Positions 5,185 to 12,500 of a stretch of DNA of 17,353 nt are shown here, piece after piece (the stretch's first letter is position 1; every line of letters starts with the position of its first letter). A program made the translations under genes and the position numbers. Source of the stretch: an uncultured Phycisphaerales bacterium. Its GTDB lineage: Bacteria; Planctomycetota; Phycisphaerae; Sedimentisphaerales; Anaerobacaceae. The notes beneath the pieces were generated by a model, which was not told the origin of the DNA, did not search any database, and worked only from the letters and a program-made list of their open reading frames with translations. The DNA is taken from positions 1 to 17,353 of the forward strand of contig CALEZT010000170.1 in assembly GCA_937927975.1 (NCBI GenBank). Reading direction: 5' to 3'.

Positions 5185-7542
5185 TCAATCCGGCGCCGAG
5201 AACGTCGTCGCCACCGGATGTGCCCGGAGGAACCGCTCCACCTCGGTGCCAGCTTCCTGGGGCGTCTCGATATCGATGTCCTCGATCAGCCAGGGGGTCG
5301 GCGAGTTCGCCGATTTGACGAGTTGAAACGTCAGCGGCCCGGCCTGCCCGTGGTCGGCCCGGATGGCCGATGTGACCGCCAGGGCGGCTTCGTCGGCGGC
5401 GAAGACCGCCACCACGCGTACATCCTGACCGGTCAGGAGTTCCTTGAACTCCTTCAAATCGTCCAGCGGCTGTCTGGGGTGGGCGAACGCAGCGGCCGCT
5501 CCGTAGTCTCCTTTCAATGCCGCCGCGAGGAAGCCTTCCACCGATGCCCGAGGGCCCTGCGTCTTCGTCTCGGCATCGGCCGGCTGATCCGTGGTTTGTT
5601 TTCGAATGATCTCGCCGAGGACTTGGCGCAGTTCGTCCTGCTCCTGACGTGGGACGGTTTCAAAGACTCCCCCAGGCAGAGCGGATTTGTCGTTGAAGCG
5701 GCACTGTGCCAGGTCCAACGCCATCCGCTGTCTCCTCAAGAGCGAACCATCCTGGATGTTGGCGGATTCCACGATGTTCTCCACCGGGAACCAGCCCCCT
5801 GGGATGACTTGCTCCAACCTCACCGTGTGATTGACTCTCCGGACTCCGTCAGGCATATACCACTCCTCGCGCACGAGGCTGTAGCCTTTCGCGGGATCAT
5901 AGTGCTCAACGATGTACTCGCCGTAGCTGACATCAGTGTTCATGTTCTTCGCCACACGCCGGATCAGCTTGACCCCATCGACCTCGACAGCAGACCATTC
6001 CACCGCCATATGCTTCATGCGTCCTCCTTCGAGTATCCGCTTGTCCTGAGAAGCTCGCCCTCGCCAGCGGATGACGCTGCTGAACCAGTTCTCGTATGGC
6101 CGCCACCGCGGCTCGCGGGCCAGCAAGCCGCCCGTGTAGATATTGCTGCCCTCGGTCCGGCCGATCCAGTAGTACAAGCGGTCCTTTCCCTGCCAGCTTG
6201 TCTCGCTCGGGCCCGGAGGGGGTTCGCGAGAGCTGTGAAGCCCTTCGATTGTCCACTTTGTGGCGATCTTGTCCCCATCCCACCACATCCGATGCTGCCC
6301 GCCGTATTTCACGCCACCCTGAGGTATGGGTATGTGCAGCCCGGCGAAGCCGTTGTCCTCGGTCTCTCGGGTCCAGGCCAGGGTGCCGCAGGTGAACTTG
6401 GCCCGGTTCTCGGCGAACCCCTTCAGCAGCTCTCGTTCGAGATCGGTCGCCGAATCGGTGTAGTAATCGGCCGCAGCCAGGCCGGCGGCTGCCGCCAGTG
6501 AGAACGTCAGGATGGCTACGGCCAGAATCGGCGCCCACAGGGAGGGCTTGTTCTCCGTGGGCGTCTGTCCGACCAGTCGGTGGATGCGAGCCAGGAGGCT
6601 CCCGCCGCTGGCAGCCATCGCCAGTTCCGGCCGGCCGGCACGGAGGTCCTCCATTGAAGACAGGGCTCGCGCATATCGCAGGTTGTCTCCCAAGGCCTGC
6701 GCCGCCACGTCGTCGCAGCAGTTCTCCCGTTCGATGCGAATCCGGTGCGAGGCCCACCACACGGCCGGATGATAGAAGCCGAGGATTTCCAGCATCGTCT
6801 GCATGAGGTTGACCAGATAGTCGCAGCGCCGGATGTGGGCCAGCTCGTGCAGCAGCAATGCCTCCAGTTGATCGCGGCTCAGGCCGGTCATGGCGCTGGC
6901 CGGCAGCAAAATCATCGGCCGCAGCCAGCCGATCACGGTGGGCGCCTGGACCAGGGCGGATTCGACGAGTCTCACGGTCCGCTCGATGCCCAACTTCCGA
7001 GTCAACGACGACAGCCTGTCGCACAGGGATGCGTCGGCCGGTCGGATCTGCCTGCGTCGCAGTTCCTGAACCCGGGTCCAGGCCAGCAGGTGCCGGAGCG
7101 AGAGGAGCAGCACCCCGATCAGCCAGCCGCAGACGGCGTAGGGCCGAATCGATTCCAGCCGACCCAGGACGACGTCTCGCCAGGATCGTTCGCGGATCGG
7201 TTCCGATAACGCTCTCGCGGGAACGATTGGGGCCGCCGTTCTGGAGAACTCCGCTTCTGCCGGAGTCGGGGCGGGCTGGGGTTGCGAGATCGAAGCTGTC
7301 GCAGTGGCCACGTTCCTGCTCGGCAACGACAGCAATCCGCCCGTCGCGGCCGGCAGCAGGGCCATGGCCACCATCGCAACGCAGGCGGCCGCATAGCGTA
7401 GTTGCGGCGACGATCTCGCCAGGAGCCTCAATGCGATCGCCAATCCTGCCGCGATGAGCGAAGCCTCCCACAGGGAATGCAGCAGCGTCCAGCCGATCCG
7501 TTCGGCCACTCCGTGCGACAACAGAGCCGTCAGTGTGTTCAT
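5185..7542 (-). CDS. M56 (BlaR1/MecR1-type) membrane metalloprotease sensor with LolA-like and NTF2-like tail
   Basis: This 785-residue sensor-protease is partner of the BlaI-type repressor encoded just upstream. The N-terminal 360 residues are the M56 domain with four membrane segments (about 20-42, 48-70, 134-153, 337-359). The zinc site is HELAH at 232-236 with downstream Glu in ERENCCDD (271-278), and FYHPAVWW (257-264) is the usual family motif. In BlaR1 the sensor tail is a penicillin-binding domain. Here no SxxK/SxN/KTG set is seen. Residues about 370-632 instead look like a LolA/outer-membrane-lipoprotein-sorting-type beta sheet (MWWDGDKIATKW), and 664-775 like a small NTF2/DUF4878-type domain (SVEGFLAAALKGDY). 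The start codon overlaps the repressor stop as ATGA, so the two are translationally coupled. The ligand is unknown; a beta-lactam is not implied. Confidence 0.88.
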   Translation of the reverse strand: MNTLTALLSHGVAERIGWTLLHSLWEASLIAAGLAIALRLLARSSPQLRYAAACVAMVAMALLPAATGGLLSLPSRNVATATASISQPQPAPTPAEAEFSRTAAPIVPARALSEPIRERSWRDVVLGRLESIRPYAVCGWLIGVLLLSLRHLLAWTRVQELRRRQIRPADASLCDRLSSLTRKLGIERTVRLVESALVQAPTVIGWLRPMILLPASAMTGLSRDQLEALLLHELAHIRRCDYLVNLMQTMLEILGFYHPAVWWASHRIRIERENCCDDVAAQALGDNLRYARALSSMEDLRAGRPELAMAASGGSLLARIHRLVGQTPTENKPSLWAPILAVAILTFSLAAAAGLAAADYYTDSATDLERELLKGFAENRAKFTCGTLAWTRETEDNGFAGLHIPIPQGGVKYGGQHRMWWDGDKIATKWTIEGLHSSREPPPGPSETSWQGKDRLYYWIGRTEGSNIYTGGLLAREPRWRPYENWFSSVIRWRGRASQDKRILEGGRMKHMAVEWSAVEVDGVKLIRRVAKNMNTDVSYGEYIVEHYDPAKGYSLVREEWYMPDGVRRVNHTVRLEQVIPGGWFPVENIVESANIQDGSLLRRQRMALDLAQCRFNDKSALPGGVFETVPRQEQDELRQVLGEIIRKQTTDQPADAETKTQGPRASVEGFLAAALKGDYGAAAAFAHPRQPLDDLKEFKELLTGQDVRVVAVFAADEAALAVTSAIRADHGQAGPLTFQLVKSANSPTPWLIEDIDIETPQEAGTEVERFLRAHPVATTFSAPD

Positions 7543-7928
7543 GGTTTGTCTCCCTCCAATTGATCGAGCAGCTTTCGTATCTCTTGGCGCTCGTGGGCCG
7601 AGGTCCTTCTCAAGGATAGCGCCCGCAGGACGAGTTTTCCGGCCGAGCCGTAGAAGGCCTTCTCCAGCAGGTTCCGCAACAACTGCCGCTGGGTCTTTTC
7701 CTGCGTGAACGCGGGGCGATACACGGCGGGCCGGTCCGAATCGTCGCGAATCAGCAGCCCCTTGTCGGTCATGATCTGCATGAGCTTGAGGGTCGTGGTG
7801 TGAGCGGTCTTGCGGTCTTCGCACAGGGCCCGGTGCACCTGCTTGACCGTGCTGGGCCCGAGGTCCCAGATCACGCGAAGAATCATCAACTCGCCATCGG
7901 TCGGTCGCGGGACATCCTGTTTCGCCAT
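7539..7928 (-). CDS. BlaI/MecI/CopY-family transcriptional repressor
   Basis: This 129-residue winged-helix repressor has the family's usual length. The wHTH occupies residues about 8-75: DGELMILRVIWDLGPSTVKQVH, then the recognition region TAHTTTLKLMQIMTDKGLL and the wing RDDSDRPAVYRP. The C-terminal helices (78-125) form the dimerisation and protease-sensitive part in this family. ATG 7928 has GGAG 7 nt upstream. Its stop overlaps the M56 start (ATGA). By analogy with BlaI/BlaR1, the M56 protein would trigger its inactivation by cleavage, derepressing its own promoter, which carries two palindromes (7980-8015). The cleavage site cannot be identified from sequence. Confidence 0.93.
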   Translation of the reverse strand: MAKQDVPRPTDGELMILRVIWDLGPSTVKQVHRALCEDRKTAHTTTLKLMQIMTDKGLLIRDDSDRPAVYRPAFTQEKTQRQLLRNLLEKAFYGSAGKLVLRALSLRRTSAHERQEIRKLLDQLEGDKP

Positions 7929-7973
7929 GAGGTTTCTCCGTTCTTGCGGTTCGTATCTCCGTCTTGCTGCCTC

Positions 7974-8002
7974 AATGTATACGAAGCTCTTCGTAAAGTC
8001 AA
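7974..8002 (-). promoter_or_regulatory. blaI-M56 promoter
   Basis: On the minus strand a -35 TTGACT (7997-8002, 5/6) and -10 TACATT (7974-7979, 4/6) are exactly 17 nt apart. The whole spacer is filled by palindrome 1. The -10 ends 45 nt before the blaI ATG. Confidence 0.65.
7980..7995. promoter_or_regulatory. Operator 1, BlaI-type palindrome in the promoter spacer
   Basis: TACGAAG-CT-CTTCGTA is a perfect 16-bp inverted repeat with 7-bp arms. It fills the -35/-10 spacer of the blaI promoter, so bound repressor would block RNA polymerase. The sequence differs from the bacillar BlaI box (TACTACA/TGTAGTA) but has the same size and position. Confidence 0.75.
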
Positions 8003-8015
8003 CGAAAATATTCGT
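8002..8015. promoter_or_regulatory. Operator 2, BlaI-type palindrome upstream of -35
   Basis: ACGAA-AATA-TTCGT is a 14-bp inverted repeat sharing the ACGAA half-site with operator 1. Its centre is 21 bp from that of operator 1, two helical turns, so two repressor dimers could bind on the same DNA face. Confidence 0.65.
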
Positions 8016-8251
8016 CGATAGGGGTGAAAAATTCCCTTGCGGGTACTGGATCGCCACCCGCGAGAAACGCAGGTTCGGCCGCGGAGGCGGGGGATGATTC
8101 GAGCGTCTGGCGGGCTATACCCCCAATCTGCGCCAGATGCGACCTCCCCTGGTGCAATTACGTTGACGTACCGATGGCGATTCGCCAAGCTCGGGCCGCG
8201 AGGACTTCTTCTTGCTCTGAACTTCAACTTTCTTACTTCAGACTTTCCTGA

Positions 8252-8279
8252 TTGACACCCCCGGCTCCTGTGGTAGCAT
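8252..8279 (+). promoter_or_regulatory. Promoter of the 8366 lipoprotein gene
   Basis: A consensus -35 TTGACA (8252-8257) is followed after 16 nt by TAGCAT (8274-8279, 4/6 match). The predicted 5' UTR is about 80 nt. No BlaI half-site ACGAA palindrome is seen here, so co-regulation with the blaI pair is not supported. Confidence 0.55.
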
Positions 8280-8365
8280 CCGTGCCTTGTCGGGACTGTC
8301 GCAATCTGCGGCCAGGAGGCTGGGATTGCGGCCGGGACGACCCTCTAAGGTGAAGGAGTGCCGCG

Positions 8366-9172
8366 ATGAGCAGGAATTGGACGGGCGTGTGTGCCTTGTT
8401 TGTCTTGTTGGCCGCCGGCTGCCAACAGAACGTGCAGCCCGAGGCGCTGGCGGTCGCGCCGGTTGCCGCGGCGCCGAAGTTCACGACCGTGACCCTGTCG
8501 GCGGAGCAATTGATGTCTCTCGACTGGGCGGGCAGGGCCGCCGGACGAGCCGTGATCGTGGACAGGCGGGCCGTCGGCGCCGGCGTCGAGTTCGATATTC
8601 GCTTCCCCGGCGCCGCCGTGGGCGTTTGCTCCTTCGATTACACCTCTTCGGGAGCCGCTGGGCAGGGGGCTCTGGCCGGCCTCGATGTCCGCGCATATCA
8701 GGCGTTCGCTCTCAAGTTCACGTTGGTCGCGGTCGATGGGCGGAGCGATCCGAACTTCCCGCTGGAACTGGCCGTCGGAGCGGTCATCGGCCCGGCCGGC
8801 GACGGCAAGGTCTCATCCTATGAGCCCGTCGTCCTCGGATTGGCGCCCGAGCATGCGACGAAGATCGCCAAGACGCCGATGCACACCGGCAAGATTCGCG
8901 TGATCGGCATTCACGCGCACGTGGAGAACCCGAAGCTCTGGGACACCGCCGGCGGCGTGGTGACCCTCCGCGTGGAACCGGCTGCGGACGCCGAGATTCT
9001 GCCTGGGCCCGCGGCGGTGGCCGAAGCCAGGCCAGGGGTCGCAACGTCAGGACCTGCGGCGGCTCGATCGAAGACGACGACCGCGGAAACTCCGACGGAC
9101 ACCGCGTCCAAGCCCCGCGGGAAATCCCCCTCCAGTTCCACCCTGGGCTTCAAACGCGTCGGCGCCTGGTGA
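8366..9172 (+). CDS. Hypothetical lipoprotein (268 aa)
   Basis: ATG 8366 has a strong AAGGAG 7 nt upstream. Residues 1-19 are a lipoprotein signal (FVLLAAGC, Cys19). The middle (about 36-205) is rich in alternating hydrophobic strands (GVEFDIRF, ALKFTLVAVDG, LELAVGAVIG, KIRVIGIHAHV) and may be a jelly-roll, carbohydrate-binding-like beta sandwich; this is an impression from pattern only. Residues about 210-268 are a low-complexity Ala/Pro/Ser/Thr/Lys tail, probably unstructured. It would sit on the periplasmic face of a membrane. It is a single-gene transcript by arrangement, with blaI divergent and the next gene convergent (17-nt gap, no terminator visible). Function unknown. Confidence 0.75.
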   Translation: MSRNWTGVCALFVLLAAGCQQNVQPEALAVAPVAAAPKFTTVTLSAEQLMSLDWAGRAAGRAVIVDRRAVGAGVEFDIRFPGAAVGVCSFDYTSSGAAGQGALAGLDVRAYQAFALKFTLVAVDGRSDPNFPLELAVGAVIGPAGDGKVSSYEPVVLGLAPEHATKIAKTPMHTGKIRVIGIHAHVENPKLWDTAGGVVTLRVEPAADAEILPGPAAVAEARPGVATSGPAAARSKTTTAETPTDTASKPRGKSPSSSTLGFKRVGAW

Positions 9173-9189
9173 TTCTTTCAGGTCTTCGC

Positions 9190-9621
9190 CTATTCGCCCA
9201 ACGGCGTGTCCGCCCAGTGGACCCAGAGACGGGCTTCCGCGCGGTCTCTCTTGGCGGCTGCGTACAGGTCCACCTGCGTGTGGTCCGCGTCGATTGCGCG
9301 GATCTCCGCGCCGATTCGGTAGCGAATCCCGATGCTGCCGCCGTCCCAGAGCGTGATTGAGCTGCTTTGGTTCTCCGTTGACAGTCTGTCGCTGACGCCG
9401 GGCTGAAATGTCGCGGTCTCTGCCATTGCGTACCGCCGACGGGCCCGAAGCAGGATGCGTTCGTGCACGACCTGGTAATCGGCGTCCACCTCAAACGAGT
9501 GCGCTTTGTAGGAGTCGCTCCGCAGAGCCGATGCGCTGCCGGGCACGCCGCACCCGGCCAGACAAAGCAATCCTGCCGCGATGCCGATCCACAACGCCCG
9601 ATGATGAAAAGTCGATTCCAT
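9190..9621 (-). CDS. Small hypothetical lipoprotein (143 aa)
   Basis: The lipobox is LCLAGC with Cys24, after a hydrophobic WIGIAAGLL stretch. The mature part runs EVDADYQVVHERILLRARRRY, then beta-strand-like pieces ending in AEIRAIDADHTQVDLYAAAKRDRAEARLWVHWAD. This alpha-then-beta pattern resembles small envelope lipoproteins of the DUF3568 or START-like kind, but I cannot assign a family. It starts 4 nt after the stop of the DUF4097-type gene, so both are surely one operon. The ribosome-binding site (GGTAAGAGA) is weak, consistent with translational coupling. Probably periplasmic, role unknown. Confidence 0.75.
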   Translation of the reverse strand: MESTFHHRALWIGIAAGLLCLAGCGVPGSASALRSDSYKAHSFEVDADYQVVHERILLRARRRYAMAETATFQPGVSDRLSTENQSSSITLWDGGSIGIRYRIGAEIRAIDADHTQVDLYAAAKRDRAEARLWVHWADTPLGE

Positions 9622-9625
9622 TCTC

Positions 9626-10651
9626 TTACCGCACGCGAACCGAGCCGCTGGTGGTTCGCAGAGTCAGGCTGCCGTTGCCCGAGCCGATGGTGCCGCTGAT
9701 GTGCTTGGCGCTCACTCGGCCCTGGATGGTGATCGCCAGGTGTTCGGACTGGACGGAGCCGCTGGTTGTGGACAGTTCCACCCGGCCGCCGAAATCCCGC
9801 GGCAGGGCGACGCTGACGCCGCCGGAGATCGAACTGAGCGTGGCCGTCAGGTCGCCGGGGGCCAACGGCGCGAACTCCACCGACACGCTCCCGCTGGTGG
9901 ATTCGGCGCTGAAGGTCGGGCAATCGATGTCCCTGCCCTCCACGCGCCCGCTGACGCCTCGCATCTCGATGCTCTGTGCGCGTGCACCCTTGAGCTCGAC
10001 GGACCCGCTGGTCGAGCCGATCCGGATCCGTTCGGCCTGGACCCGTTCGGCCTGGGCCCGCCCGCTGGAGGTGTGCATCTCGCACGAGCCGATCTCGGCG
10101 CCGTCCGAGAATCGCACGGCGCCGCTGGTGGACCGTATGTTCACGTCGCCGGCGCGGAGGTTCTCGCAGGTCACCGAGCCGCTGGCGGTGTCGGCGCGGA
10201 CGCTGCCCTGCAGGCCGGCGGCCCGGATACTGCCGGAAGCGCTGTGGCATTCGACGCTCGTCCGGGTCGGCACGACGATATCGTAGCTGACGCTGACCGA
10301 GCGGCCGTTGCCTTGTCGGGGCGTATCGGCCTTGATCGCGACCCGGCCGCCGGATCGCTCGATCCGGATCTCTGTCGCCTCCGCCAGCTCCCGTGCCTCG
10401 TCCTCGGTGGGGGCCTGCCCGCGAATCGTCGCGACGATTCGTATTTCACTGACCGCCTGGCCTGAGACGTCGATGGAGCCGCTGGCGGTCGAGACCATCA
10501 GGCTCGCGCCGTCCGCCATCGCCTCTTGAAGCTCCACCGTCCGCTCGTGGTGCGCCCGGGACCAGTTGTGGACTTCAACGTTGCAGGCGCCGACGCCCGT
10601 CGCGACCGCGATCAGGACACATGCCTGCATAACAGACCGCATCGACCTCAT
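9626..10651 (-). CDS. DUF4097-type beta-helix lipoprotein
   Basis: The 341-residue product has a lipobox (VATGVGAC, Cys23). After a polar linker come 12 copies of an SG(S/x)(V/I) motif. Eleven lie between residues 139 and 338, mostly spaced 18-23 residues (commonly 19), ending at TTSGSVRV next to the C-terminus. Such regular (S/T)xSGSV strands mark the DUF4097/DUF2807 single-stranded right-handed beta-helix, a putative adhesin-like domain of the cell envelope. ATG 10651 is supported by GGAG 9 nt upstream. Its genes follow the usual pattern of DUF4097 proteins next to small envelope proteins; in other bacteria they often accompany anti-sigma or PspC-like genes, none of which is seen here. The molecular function of the family is unknown. 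Confidence 0.85.
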   Translation of the reverse strand: MRSMRSVMQACVLIAVATGVGACNVEVHNWSRAHHERTVELQEAMADGASLMVSTASGSIDVSGQAVSEIRIVATIRGQAPTEDEARELAEATEIRIERSGGRVAIKADTPRQGNGRSVSVSYDIVVPTRTSVECHSASGSIRAAGLQGSVRADTASGSVTCENLRAGDVNIRSTSGAVRFSDGAEIGSCEMHTSSGRAQAERVQAERIRIGSTSGSVELKGARAQSIEMRGVSGRVEGRDIDCPTFSAESTSGSVSVEFAPLAPGDLTATLSSISGGVSVALPRDFGGRVELSTTSGSVQSEHLAITIQGRVSAKHISGTIGSGNGSLTLRTTSGSVRVR

Positions 10652-10727
10652 GTTTCTTCTCTCCTTCCCTCAGACAGCCCGCCGGCTCCGGGCGTTTCGA
10701 CGACCGGACGGGGGCCACACGCCCTTA

Positions 10728-10742
10728 GTCGCATCCTGCGAC
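10728..10742. repeat. Short REP-like hairpin
   Basis: GTCGCA-TCC-TGCGAC is a perfect 6-bp stem with a TCC loop, sharing the CA-TCC-TG centre with the hairpin at 668-686. It lies directly after the TAG of the 10746-12068 gene. No T run follows on the minus strand, so an intrinsic terminator is unlikely. Confidence 0.5.
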
Positions 10743-10745
10743 CAT

Positions 10746-12068
10746 CTATTTCTTGGATTTATACTGTTCGATCAGCTTCTTCACCAGTCCATTTCGCGGC
10801 GTCTCTTCCTCATTGAGGGTCTCGGTCGCCGAGGCCAGATGGCCCGGCTCGGTCCGATGCAGCCGCTGGATCAGGGCCAGGGCCTCCCGCCGGATCTCGG
10901 GGACGTGCTCATCGACCATCAGACCCGCCTGTGGTCCCTGGCCGTAGATCCGCACGAGCGACTCCCGCTTGGCCAGAGTCTGCAGGAACGCCTTCTCCAG
11001 GACGATGATCTCCTGCTCGGTGATCAGACGGTCGTCGATGCGTTTGTCCAGGTGGGCGGCGCTTTCCACGCCCAGCATGTACAGCACGTGTCCCCACGTC
11101 CGGCAGGGCAGCATCTGGATCTTGGTGATCGCCAGCAGGGCCTTTCGCTCCTCCTTGAGAAAGACGCCGAACATCTGCTGGGCTTCGTCTCGCAGGCGGA
11201 TTTGCTGCTGCCTGTGGACGAGTTCGAACTGCCATCGGGCGGCTTTCTGCGGCGGTGTCCCCGTCCTGATGAACGCCAGCAGATCGCGGGCCTCCTGCCC
11301 CGCGGCTTTCTGCACCGCCGGCAGGGTCTGTTCATTGAGGATCTCCGGCACGGCCGGCTCGGACAGGGCGGCCGTCACCGCGGTGTCCCCCATCGACACC
11401 GCGGCGGGCTTGGCTTTCGCCACAGGACGGCCCTCGCGGACGGTCCTCATGAACGACAGAAACGCAGCCGCGGTCTTCTGGTACTTGCCCTTGCCCGTCC
11501 AGCGACCCAGGACCTTTCGCCAGGTCTTGTACCGATGTTCGTCTTTGAAGTACTCCGCGACGTCCACCGCCAGACCCGAGGGCACGCCGGCCTCTGCGCT
11601 GTGCTCGCTGATCGTCTGGATTCCGTGAATCACGGTGAACATGTTGTCCTGGTATTTCTCCGCGCTGCCGTCGTGGAATCGTCGCAGCCGTCGGAGCGTC
11701 AGGCCGATGTTGTCCAGCATCATGTCGTTGACGGTCAGCACGTATGGCGGCGTCTGCTCGGCCTGCTCGAACTCCGCGATCTCCATCATCCCTGCGAGGA
11801 CTCCGTTTTCGGGTGCGGCCTCCTCTTCCTTGGGGGCCTCGCTGGCGACCTCCGCCTCTTTGCCGATCTGCTTGAGCAGTTCGTCCACCGGCCGGACCGC
11901 GCGTCTCAGCCGGCGGTCCTGCATCCCGTAGTAGATCTGCACCGGCGCGACGATCTTGATCGCCAGCACCGCCGAGAGGCCGATGCCCACCCAGAGGAAG
12001 ACCCGCCCATATCGCTGCAAGGACTTGTGTATCCGGTCGAAGGGGTCGTTGGTCCGGCGCGTGACCAT
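10746..12068 (-). CDS. Single-pass membrane protein of unknown function (440 aa)
   Basis: The chosen start is ATG 12068 (MVTRRTNDPFDRI), giving a 20-residue cytoplasmic N-terminus, one membrane helix at about 24-44 (VFLWVGIGLSAVLAIKIVAP) and a large periplasmic part. That part has an acidic Ala/Glu linker (about 65-90) and is then mainly alpha-helical, Lys/Arg/Gln-rich, with HPxxR-poor TPR-like character but no motif I recognise. The frame is open to 12434, but that stretch translates an interspersed repeat. A GTG about 27 codons upstream of the ATG is a second candidate, since the codons between have the high GC3 of real genes. The stop is TAG, next to a hairpin. The DUF4097-type gene lies 94 nt downstream, possibly in the same transcript. 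Confidence 0.7.
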   Translation of the reverse strand: MVTRRTNDPFDRIHKSLQRYGRVFLWVGIGLSAVLAIKIVAPVQIYYGMQDRRLRRAVRPVDELLKQIGKEAEVASEAPKEEEAAPENGVLAGMMEIAEFEQAEQTPPYVLTVNDMMLDNIGLTLRRLRRFHDGSAEKYQDNMFTVIHGIQTISEHSAEAGVPSGLAVDVAEYFKDEHRYKTWRKVLGRWTGKGKYQKTAAAFLSFMRTVREGRPVAKAKPAAVSMGDTAVTAALSEPAVPEILNEQTLPAVQKAAGQEARDLLAFIRTGTPPQKAARWQFELVHRQQQIRLRDEAQQMFGVFLKEERKALLAITKIQMLPCRTWGHVLYMLGVESAAHLDKRIDDRLITEQEIIVLEKAFLQTLAKRESLVRIYGQGPQAGLMVDEHVPEIRREALALIQRLHRTEPGHLASATETLNEEETPRNGLVKKLIEQYKSKK

Positions 12069-12150
12069 GCCGAATCCGTCGTCGTCGGTCGTCGGAACTG
12101 CGCTGGCGGAAAAGACCGGCCCGAGCGAGGGGAAGGGCGGAGCTGCCACC

Positions 12151-12330
12151 GGCCCAAATCCGAAGCACGAAGCACGAATACCGAGGCAAACCCAAAGCAC
12201 GAAGCCCAAACGACCGAAATGCCGCTGCGAGTCCATGCGGATCGTTTTGTGCTTTGGATTTCGGTCATTTGGATTTGTTTCGGAATGACGTTCCCGCCTT
12301 CGCGGGGTCGGATTTCGAATTTCGGATTTC
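12151..12330. repeat. AT-richer interspersed imperfect inverted repeat
   Basis: The block is built from variants of GAAGCACGAA, CCGAAAT and CAAACCCAAA and their complements. Arms 12181-12196 and 12268-12283 are complementary at 13 of 16 positions, and 12212-12220 is perfectly complementary to 12258-12266 (GACCGAAAT), so the unit can fold into a long hairpin. The right edge carries ATTTCGAATTTCGGATTTC-like direct repeats (12311-12330). Translated frames give Asn/Lys/Ile- or Phe-rich nonsense unlike the neighbours. Such strings of AAATCCGAAA words recur as interspersed repeats in planctomycete and related genomes (from memory). Confidence 0.7.
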
Positions 12331-12442
12331 TCCCGCATGGAGTGAGCCGCTCCACCTGGGTGGTGCCTCGACAGACCTTGCCCATCGCCCCCCGCGTCAA
12401 CGCCAGCAGCCTGTCCCGGATCGAGAGATTGCATGAGAGCAC
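12331..12442 (-). pseudogene. Possible 5' gene fragment cut by the repeat
   Basis: From GTG 12442 one frame reads about 37 codons with strongly G/C-biased third positions and a plausible amphipathic sequence (IRDRLLALTRGAMGKVCRG, then TTQVERLTPCG) before it enters the repeat. The frame of the downstream gene across the same bases lacks this bias. It may be the original N-terminus of the 10746-12068 protein, separated from it by insertion of the repeat, or the remnant of another gene. No good ribosome-binding site precedes the GTG. Evidence is codon bias only. Confidence 0.3.
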
Positions 12443-12500
12443 CTCTATACCCAGCCCTCGTCAGTCACCTCGATCATTTTACCATTTCTCCCGGCGGGCT

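Larger units (their letters stand above)
7929..8365. other. Divergent regulatory spacer between blaI and lipoprotein gene
   Basis: This 437-nt gap holds the autoregulated blaI promoter and operators on the left (7974-8015) and a promoter for the rightward lipoprotein on the right (8252-8279). Between them I see only a weak hairpin (GCGGGT at 8039-8044 with ACCCGC at 8056-8061, 11-nt loop) and no convincing gene. Four ACTT motifs at 8221, 8227, 8235 and 8242 precede the right-hand promoter at 6-8 nt steps. Confidence 0.5.
12069..12500. other. Gap with interspersed repeat and possible broken coding sequence
   Basis: This 432-nt interval lies between two leftward genes. It contains the repeat block at 12151-12330, flanked by stretches with gene-like codon use: 12069-12150 in frame with the downstream gene, and about 12331-12442 in a different frame. 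No promoter or terminator stands out. See the separate repeat and pseudogene entries. Confidence 0.5.

Noticed and set aside
5185..7928. Beta-lactam resistance regulator blaI-blaR1
   Set aside because: The sensor tail lacks a penicillin-binding domain and no beta-lactamase gene is nearby, so the resistance label is not justified.
12069..12434. N-terminal extension of the 440-aa membrane protein
   Set aside because: The added residues are translated repeat (Asn/Lys/Arg words such as SEIRNPTPRRRERHS) and have non-coding codon bias.
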